Positions 58,569-64,000 of a stretch of DNA of 64,000 nucleotides are shown here, one piece after another (position 1 is the stretch's first letter; each line of letters starts with the position of its first letter). Position numbers and translations under genes: made by a program. Under the pieces are notes generated by a model that had not been told where the DNA came from, did not search any database, and worked only from the letters and a program-made list of their open reading frames with translations. The DNA is from Parvibaculum sp963696585 (GTDB lineage: Bacteria; Pseudomonadota; Alphaproteobacteria; Parvibaculales; Parvibaculaceae): the NCBI GenBank assembly GCA_963696585.1, contig CAVOKW010000038.1, positions 62,001 through 126,000 on the forward strand, in the 5' to 3' direction.

Positions 58569-59441
58569 ATGACCGATTTTCGCTTAAAGCCGTGGCGCTT
58601 GCCCATCGCATCGGGGCTGCGGATCGCCAGCCTCATGGTCGCCAGCCTCATGGTCGCCAGCCTCATGGTCACAGGCCTGAATGCCGCCCGTGCCGACGAT
58701 ATTGTCCTGCCCGATGATCCCGTCGCCCGTGGCCTCGCCATCGCGCAGGAATCCGACAGGCGCGACGCAGGCTGGCATGATGCCAGCGCCGACATGCAGA
58801 TGATCCTGAAAAATGCCAATGGCGAAACCAGCGAGCGCGAACTGAGCTTCCAGATGCTTGAAGTCGCCACGCCCGATGAGGGCGACTGGAGCCTGATGAC
58901 ATTCTCCAAGCCGCGCGACATTTCCGGCACGGCGCTCTTGACCTATGCCCATGTCAAGCAGGCTGACGAGCAATGGCTCTATCTGCCTGCCGTCAAGCGC
59001 GTCAAACGCATTTCCTCCGCCAACAAATCCGGTCCCTTTGTCGGCAGCGAATTTGCCTTTGAAGATCTCGCCGCGCAGGAAGTCGGCAAGTTCACCTATC
59101 AATGGTTGCGCGATGAGCCTTGCGCCGATCTGACATGCCATGTCGTCGAGCGTCGTCCGCTCTATGAAAATTCCGGCTATACGCGCCAGATCGTCTGGAT
59201 CGACACCACACACTACAAAGAGCGCAGGATCGATTATCACGATCGCAAGGACGCGCTCCTCAAAACACTGACCTGTGAAGGCTATACGCTCTACCTCGGC
59301 AAGTTCTGGCGCCCGGCCAAGCTCACCATGGTCAATCATGAATCCGGCAAGACAACGCAACTTGTCTGGGAATCTTATGCTTTCCAGACAGGCTTGAGCG
59401 AAAGCGATTTCAGCGCCGCCAGCCTTGAACGCGCCCATTGA
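58569..59441 (+). CDS. LolA-like outer membrane lipoprotein-sorting protein
   Basis: 290 residues: a signal peptide with three repeats of A-S-L-M-V, then the LolA-like fold of the outer-membrane lipoprotein-sorting family (PF17131): MTFSKPRDISGTALLTYAHV, WLYLPAVKRVKRISSANKSGPFVGSEFAFEDL, and YTRQIVWIDTTHYKERRIDYHDR. Such genes usually accompany an RND/MMPL exporter and an outer-membrane barrel. Only the barrel is present, immediately downstream. GGGAGG is a good ribosome site. Confidence 0.87.
   Translation: MTDFRLKPWRLPIASGLRIASLMVASLMVASLMVTGLNAARADDIVLPDDPVARGLAIAQESDRRDAGWHDASADMQMILKNANGETSERELSFQMLEVATPDEGDWSLMTFSKPRDISGTALLTYAHVKQADEQWLYLPAVKRVKRISSANKSGPFVGSEFAFEDLAAQEVGKFTYQWLRDEPCADLTCHVVERRPLYENSGYTRQIVWIDTTHYKERRIDYHDRKDALLKTLTCEGYTLYLGKFWRPAKLTMVNHESGKTTQLVWESYAFQTGLSESDFSAASLERAH
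58626..58670 (+). repeat. 15-bp tandem repeat in the signal peptide
   Basis: Three exact copies of GCCAGCCTCATGGTC, each coding Ala-Ser-Leu-Met-Val in frame. Copy-number change would lengthen or shorten the hydrophobic core by five residues without a frameshift. Confidence 0.95.
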
Positions 59442-59449
59442 GCGATGCC

Positions 59450-60670
59450 ATGACCGGCAAGGCTCAAACCCTTCTCCTGACGACACTGGCGGCCCTGACC
59501 CTGAGCAGCGCCTTGACCAGCCTCGCCAGCGCCGAAGATTTTGACATGTCGGGCTATGTCGAGCCGGAATTGCGCCTGTTCACAGCCAATGCCTCACAGC
59601 AGCGCCAGCGCGACGTGGACGCTTCGATTGCAGGCGAAGCCACCATCAAATATTTCTGGGACAAGGACCATCAATCGCTGGTGGTGACGCCCTTCGCGCG
59701 TCTGGCCACGCGCGACAATCACCGCAATCATTGGGATCTGCGCGAAGCCCGTTATGGCCTTGTCATGGGCGACTGGGAATTACGCGCCGGCATCGACAAG
59801 GTCTTCTGGGGCGTGACCGAAGCGGTTCATCTCGTCGATGTCATCAACCAGACCGATCTCATCGAAGACCCGATCAAGCAGGAAGTGAAGCTGGGTCAGA
59901 CAATGTTGCGCCTGCGGACAACGCAGGCTTTTGGCACATTCGACGCCTTCTTGCTGCCCGGCTTTCGCGAACTGGATTATCAAGGCGCCGATGGCCGCCC
60001 CGCTACCAATATCCCTGTCGATCAAACGCTGACCACCTATGAAAGCAGCAAGGGCGCGCGCCATGTTGACTGGGCGGCGCGTTATGCGGCGAGCCTTGGC
60101 CTTGTCGATCTCGGTCTTGGCTATTTCGACGGCACCAGCCGCACGCCCTATCTGCAACCCGTTTTGAGCGGTGCGGGCGATCTCGTCCTCGCGCCTTACT
60201 ATGCGCAGATGCGCCAGCTCTCGCTTGATCTTCAGGCAACCGATGGAGCCTGGCTCTACAAGTTTGAGGGCTTTGCCCGGCGCGAAGGAGGCGACACCTA
60301 TGAAGCCGCCACGGGCGGCATCGAATATACGTTTTATGGTATTGCAGGCGGCCCTTCCGATCTCGGGCTTGTCGTCGAATATGCCCTTGATACGCGCGGC
60401 CTCAACCCGACCAATCCATACCAGAATGACGTCTTCCTTGCCCTGCGCTGGTCGGCCAATGACGAGGCCACGACCTCAATGCTCGGCGGCGTCGATGTCG
60501 ATGCTGAAACCGGCGCACGCGCTTTCCGCTTCAGGGGGGAGCGCCGCTTCGGGGCCGACTATCGTCTGGGCATCGAGGCCTATGTCTTCCAGAATGTGCC
60601 GCTGCGCGATCCCGTCAGCAACATCGCCGATGATGACTATATCCAGATCCGTCTGGCGCGTTACTTCTAG
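59450..60670 (+). CDS. Putative outer-membrane beta-barrel protein
   Basis: 406 residues with a signal peptide (cleavage near ASA) and alternating amphipathic strands ending in a C-terminal aromatic (RLARYF), the mark of an outer-membrane barrel. Resembles barrels that accompany RND exporters with LolA-like proteins. The ATG at 59450 is used; a TTG at 59438 overlaps the previous stop. Coupled with the LolA-like gene. Confidence 0.75.
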   Translation: MTGKAQTLLLTTLAALTLSSALTSLASAEDFDMSGYVEPELRLFTANASQQRQRDVDASIAGEATIKYFWDKDHQSLVVTPFARLATRDNHRNHWDLREARYGLVMGDWELRAGIDKVFWGVTEAVHLVDVINQTDLIEDPIKQEVKLGQTMLRLRTTQAFGTFDAFLLPGFRELDYQGADGRPATNIPVDQTLTTYESSKGARHVDWAARYAASLGLVDLGLGYFDGTSRTPYLQPVLSGAGDLVLAPYYAQMRQLSLDLQATDGAWLYKFEGFARREGGDTYEAATGGIEYTFYGIAGGPSDLGLVVEYALDTRGLNPTNPYQNDVFLALRWSANDEATTSMLGGVDVDAETGARAFRFRGERRFGADYRLGIEAYVFQNVPLRDPVSNIADDDYIQIRLARYF

Positions 60671-60789
60671 CCGGTCCGGTGGCAATCGCCAGCGGCAGGT
60701 CTTTGCCTGTAAAATCCTTGTCAATCTTGCGCCATGCCGCACGTCCCTTTCAGATATAAGGACAATGAGGTCATGTTGATCCGCAGCGA

Positions 60790-61092
60790 TTACTGACCTT
60801 CGGGATCCACGGCCGCGTGACGACCGGCAGCGCGCTCACGATAGATCAGATAAAGATTGCGCGCATAAATGACGAGGCCGGCGCCTTGTCCGGCAATGAA
60901 CACCGGATCCTGACGATAAATCGCATAGATCAGCAGCGTCGCACCGCCAAGCACTGAAAAATACCAGAATGTCACCGGTATGATCGACTTGCGCGCCTTC
61001 TCGCTTGCCATCCATTGCAGAATGAAGCGTGCGGAAAACAACGCCTGCCCGGCAAAGCCAAGGATGATCCATCCGTTCAGAGAGCTGAGCAT
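60790..61092 (-). CDS. Lipid A biosynthesis N-terminal domain (LAB_N) protein
   Basis: 100 residues with three helices and the LAB_N signature GQALFSARFILQWMASEK and PVTFWYFSVLGGATLLIYAIYR. This small domain is found beside LpxB or with flippase/glycosyltransferase systems that work on undecaprenyl-phosphate sugars. It overlaps the GT2 gene by 16 bases. Confidence 0.9.
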   Translation of the reverse strand: MLSSLNGWIILGFAGQALFSARFILQWMASEKARKSIIPVTFWYFSVLGGATLLIYAIYRQDPVFIAGQGAGLVIYARNLYLIYRERAAGRHAAVDPEGQ

Positions 61093-61859
61093 GTTTCGTC
61101 TTTCCCGTCTGCATGCACGACAACATAACGCCTGGGCGCCTTATAGCGCTTGATCAGCCACCAGGCAGCAGCCATATCGCCAATGCCAACCCATAGCCTG
61201 TTCCACGTATTATATTTGGCAACACCGGCAATACGCGGACGATGGTTCACCGGCTCCAGCAGGATGCTGAAACCTTCGCGCTTGACGAAGGCCGGCAAAA
61301 ACCGGTGCACCCCCGATGAAAACGGCAAGGCCAAAAAGACATCCCGGCGAATGACCTTGAAACCGCACCCCGTATCCCTGGTGCCGTCCTTCAGGATCGC
61401 ACCGCGCACGCCATTGGCTATTTTGGAAACCAGATTGCGCGGGAAAGGATCAATGCGCATCACGCGCTGACCGGCGACAATGCCGGGTGGCGGGTTCATG
61501 CCATTGCGTTCCGCCGCAAAAAAGGCTTCGACGAGGCGGGGAATATCGGCCGGATCATTCTGCAGGTCGCCATCGATCGTCACGATCACGCGGCCCCGTG
61601 CTTGGCGTGCGGCGGTCCGCAGCGCTTCGGATTTGCCGCAGGCCCGCTCATGACACAGCACGCGCATTTCAGGCACCCGCGCCATCGCGCCCCGCAGCCT
61701 GGCCAGCGTGCCATCCGTGCTGCCATCATTGATGAACAGGATTTCGTGATTGGGGACGGCCTTGAGGGCGCCGACCAATTCATCAATAAGCGGCAGCACA
61801 TTGTCCTCTTCATTGAGAACCGGCACGACCACGCTCACATCCAATTGGCTTGCTCCCAT
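61077..61859 (-). CDS. GT2 family glycosyltransferase (DPM1/ArnC-like)
   Basis: 260 residues with a GT-A fold: VVVPVLNEEDNVLPL, ILFINDGSTDGTLARL, VIVTIDGDLQNDPADIPRLV (DxD-type metal site), and GFKVIRRDVFLALP. This is the group that moves a sugar to undecaprenyl or dolichyl phosphate. It lacks C-terminal membrane helices. With LAB_N and the ArnT-like gene it forms a likely route to decorate lipid A or another envelope glycan. Confidence 0.9.
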   Translation of the reverse strand: MGASQLDVSVVVPVLNEEDNVLPLIDELVGALKAVPNHEILFINDGSTDGTLARLRGAMARVPEMRVLCHERACGKSEALRTAARQARGRVIVTIDGDLQNDPADIPRLVEAFFAAERNGMNPPPGIVAGQRVMRIDPFPRNLVSKIANGVRGAILKDGTRDTGCGFKVIRRDVFLALPFSSGVHRFLPAFVKREGFSILLEPVNHRPRIAGVAKYNTWNRLWVGIGDMAAAWWLIKRYKAPRRYVVVHADGKDETCSAL

Positions 61860-62204
61860 TTCCCGTCTCGTCGCATCCAGAGGGCCATCTCATACAATGG
61901 CGATGTCATATTCTTTTCGTCCTGCGCAAGCAGATTGGTGCCGAATGGTAAACATGGCTGTCGGCCATATTGCGCCAAATGCATGAAAACGCTTCAGGTT
62001 CAGTGGTATGGCAGATTGCAAGATATTCTGAAAGCCACTTGTCAAAAATGCTATCCATCTTGCGCCTTGCCACCAATCAGGACGGGCGGGGGCGTTGGGG
62101 CCCCCAAACAGGTTATCCCCTCTCCCCGACGGCTCTATTAGACTGATCCGCAAATCGGGAGTCAGCCAACCGGCTGACCCTTTGCGACATGAAAGGGTGA
62201 AGTA
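61860..62204. other. Divergent intergenic region before the ArnT-like gene
   Basis: No gene is supported in these 345 bases. The left part is A+T-rich and holds the promoter side for the GT2-LAB_N pair. A hairpin (GTCAGCC/GGCTGAC, 62161-62178) and a four-codon ATG-AAA-GGG-TGA frame (62189-62200) precede the TTG start of the ArnT-like gene. Confidence 0.5.
62161..62178 (+). promoter_or_regulatory. Leader hairpin before the ArnT-like gene
   Basis: GTCAGCC, loop AACC, GGCTGAC: perfect seven-base stem ending 26 bases before the start codon. No T-run, so not a terminator; may influence translation. Confidence 0.4.
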
Positions 62205-63902
62205 TTGTTTGCCGCTTTGGACCAGGGCATCCGCCCCTATATCCTGCTCACCGTCATGTGTCTGGCCCTGTTTTTGCCAGGTCTGGCCGGATTGCCGCCG
62301 CTGGATCGCGATGAATCGCGTTTTGCCCAGGCCACCAAGCAGATGATGGAAACGAGCGACTATGTGGTGCCCTATTTTCAGGATGTCCCGCGCAGCAAAA
62401 AGCCCATCGGCATTTATTGGCTACAAGCCGCAAGTGTGAAGCTTCTTTCCTCGCCGCAAGCCCATGAAATCTGGGCCTATCGTCTGCCCTCGGCCCTTGG
62501 CGGCCTGGCAGCCGTGCTGCTGACTTTCGCGCTGGGTGCGCGCCTTTTCGACCGGCGCACGGCGCTCGCCTCCGCCGCCATTCTCGCCTGCTCGCTGCTG
62601 CTCAATGTGGAAAGCCATCTGGCGCAGGTTGATGCCGTGCTCGCCGCAACCATCGTGCTCAGCATGTACGGACTGGCGCTCGCCACGACGCAGGCAGGCC
62701 CCGGCGCCAAACGGCCCGAAGAGGCGCTCGGCGGCACCCTGCCCTCGCTCTGCTTCTGGGGCGGTCTTGGCCTTTCCATCATGGTCAAGGGACCAATCGG
62801 CCCGGCTGTCGTCGGCATGGCGGCACTTGTCATCTCCATTCTTGATCGCGACGCCAAATGGCTGCTCAAAACCAGGCCATGGATCGGCCTGCCCTTGCTC
62901 ATCGCCATTGTCGCGCCCTGGCCCGTCGCGCTCTATCTCACGGGTGCCAGTGATTTCATTGCCAAATCCGCCAATGAAGACCTGATCCCCAAGCTTCTTT
63001 CGGCGCAGGAATCGCATGGCGCCCCGCCCGGCGCCTATCTTCTCTCGCTGCTGGCGGCTTATTGGCCGATGTCGCTGCTCGTCATTCCGGGCTTTGTGCT
63101 GGCATGGACCGAGCGCCACGACCGGGCCATCCGCTTCTGCCTTGCCTGGATCGTTCCGGCCTGGATCATGTTTGAACTCGTGCCGACCAAGCTGCCGCAT
63201 TATGTGCTGCCCACCTACCCGGCCCTCGCCCTGTTGGCGGGCGTCTTTGCGATCAGCGGATTGCGCCGTCCCGGATTCTGGGGCACCGCCATCCTCCGTA
63301 CACATATCATTCTCTGGTCCGTCCTGAGCCTTGGCGTGGCCGGTGGCCTGATCCATGGCAGCGATCTTTTCGGCGATGGCCGCACCATCCATTTTGTGGC
63401 GTTGGCGCTTGCCGCCATCACCATTGCGGGTTGCGGCCTTGCCGCCTCTTATCTCTGGCGTCGCGAAACCGAAGCCGCCTTCATCGCGCTTGCAACCCTC
63501 ATGCTCATCTTCGTGCCTGTCCTGACGCTGCATATCGGGCCGCATCTTGATCGCATCTGGCTGACACGGGAAATCGTGGCCAATCTCCCCGCAGGCAATG
63601 AGCGCGCCGCCCTGGCGAGTGTCGGCTATAACGAGCCGAGCCTGATCTTTTCGGCGGGCACCGATACCATGCTGGTCGGACCGCAAGAGGCCGCACGCCA
63701 TCTGCTGAATGGCAAAAATGCCTATGCCCTGGTCAGCAATGAGTTCAAGGCCGATTTTCTCAAGGCGACGACGGATCTGGGCTTCCAACCCAGGGAATTA
63801 CGCATCGTCGAGGGGCAGAATTATTCCAATGGCAAGAATATGACGCTACATATCTATGCCGCACCTGCCTCTGAAAATGCCGAAAGCCCCAAAGCCCCAT
63901 GA
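62205..63902 (+). CDS. ArnT-like GT39/GT83 glycosyltransferase
   Basis: 565-residue membrane enzyme with about 11-12 helices. The N-terminal LPPLDRDESRFAQATKQMM holds the catalytic Asp-Glu pair typical of ArnT and protein-mannosyltransferase relatives, followed by VPYFQDVPRSKKPIGIYWLQ and MVKGPIGPAVVG. Uses a lipid-linked sugar donor to glycosylate lipid A or another acceptor in the periplasm. The start is a TTG at 62205 with AAGGGTGAAG upstream; an ATG 17 codons later would remove part of the first helix. Confidence 0.9.
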   Translation: MFAALDQGIRPYILLTVMCLALFLPGLAGLPPLDRDESRFAQATKQMMETSDYVVPYFQDVPRSKKPIGIYWLQAASVKLLSSPQAHEIWAYRLPSALGGLAAVLLTFALGARLFDRRTALASAAILACSLLLNVESHLAQVDAVLAATIVLSMYGLALATTQAGPGAKRPEEALGGTLPSLCFWGGLGLSIMVKGPIGPAVVGMAALVISILDRDAKWLLKTRPWIGLPLLIAIVAPWPVALYLTGASDFIAKSANEDLIPKLLSAQESHGAPPGAYLLSLLAAYWPMSLLVIPGFVLAWTERHDRAIRFCLAWIVPAWIMFELVPTKLPHYVLPTYPALALLAGVFAISGLRRPGFWGTAILRTHIILWSVLSLGVAGGLIHGSDLFGDGRTIHFVALALAAITIAGCGLAASYLWRRETEAAFIALATLMLIFVPVLTLHIGPHLDRIWLTREIVANLPAGNERAALASVGYNEPSLIFSAGTDTMLVGPQEAARHLLNGKNAYALVSNEFKADFLKATTDLGFQPRELRIVEGQNYSNGKNMTLHIYAAPASENAESPKAP

Positions 63903-64000
63903 GTGATACCGAGGTGGAAAAGGCAAAGCCCGCGCCCGCCGAACCCGCAAGCGACCCCGCTCCAGCCGTTGAAGCAGCCCCTCCCGGCGCAACCGCTCTC
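63899..64000 (+). CDS. Partial gene at window end, Ala/Pro-rich N terminus
   Basis: The ATG at 63899 overlaps the ArnT-like stop by four bases (ATGA) and opens a frame to the window edge: 34 codons rich in Ala, Pro, Glu and Lys (KAKPAPAEPASDPAPA). No domain is visible yet. In this gene order a PAP2-type phosphatase often follows, but that cannot be shown here. Confidence 0.6.
   Translation, partial: MSDTEVEKAKPAPAEPASDPAPAVEAAPPGATAL

Noticed and set aside
62421..63788. 455-residue open frame opposite the ArnT-like gene
   Set aside because: Charged, low-complexity antisense shadow; the plus strand has a convincing membrane protein.

Overview
The window is about 64 kb of alphaproteobacterial chromosome, high in G+C and densely coded, and most likely from the Hyphomicrobiales (Rhizobiales). 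Supporting markers are three alphaproteobacterial cell-cycle proteins (an RcdA-family protein, TrcR/DUF1013 and GapR/DUF2312), the split pntAA-pntAB-pntB transhydrogenase preceded by a tiny aa3-oxidase subunit IV gene, the tkt-gap-pgk-fba cluster, COQ9, 6S RNA beside zapA and ygfA, and GANTC (CcrM-type) sites. The sequence alone does not give genus or species. Almost everything is chromosomal housekeeping. There is no prophage, transposase, CRISPR array, rRNA or tRNA.

Layout. 1-5.2 kb (minus strand): ruvC (cut by the window edge), yebC, a glycosyltransferase, a YmdB-type phosphodiesterase, ygfA, 6S RNA, zapA and a DUF4164 coiled-coil gene. 5.6-11.0 kb (plus): tkt-gap-pgk-fba, central carbon metabolism. 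11.2-12.1 kb: a lower-GC two-gene module, a Panacea/SocA-type antitoxin followed by a small unrecognised partner, inserted before a thiE-like gene. 12.3-18.4 kb (plus): thiE-like, Sel1-repeat protein, efp, an inositol monophosphatase, then an OmpA-like / MotA-TolQ-like / MotB-OmpA-like envelope cluster. 18.4-21.4 kb (minus): arylesterase and an ABC exporter. 21.7-25.2 kb: rpmE, rcdA, a candidate sRNA, DUF1192, quinone oxidoreductase, trcR. 25.2-34.3 kb: prpE, ubiX, small coiled-coil proteins, a diguanylate cyclase, purEK, COQ9-def, rpsU and a GNAT enzyme. 34.3-39.4 kb (minus): NAD-malic enzyme and the transhydrogenase operon, a redox/NADPH-balancing group. 39.5-48.9 kb: alpha/beta hydrolase with thioesterase, oligoendopeptidase F, an OmpA lipoprotein, a sigma-54 response regulator, a GH17 glucan enzyme, a methyltransferase. 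48.9-55.4 kb: gapR, DUF1244, N-formylglutamate amidohydrolase, glycerate 2-kinase with pyruvate kinase, a TPR protein, a saccharopine-dehydrogenase-like protein, rpmJ. 55.7-64 kb: a second alpha/beta hydrolase of the same subfamily, an MFS transporter, a LolA-like plus beta-barrel pair, and a lipid A/undecaprenyl-type glycan group (LAB_N protein, GT2, ArnT-like).

How the parts fit. Transketolase, GAPDH, PGK, aldolase, glycerate kinase, pyruvate kinase, malic enzyme and transhydrogenase cover the triose-to-pyruvate segment and NAD(P)H balance. RcdA, TrcR, GapR, ZapA and GANTC sites link the region to cell-cycle control. The parts that look least routine are the Panacea two-gene module, a probable new sRNA upstream of rcdA with a CtrA-like box at its promoter, several exact short tandem duplications (11, 11, 24 and 15 bp units) sitting at gene ends or in a signal peptide, and an inverted-repeat/TTAAC cluster between ompA and the sigma-54 regulator.
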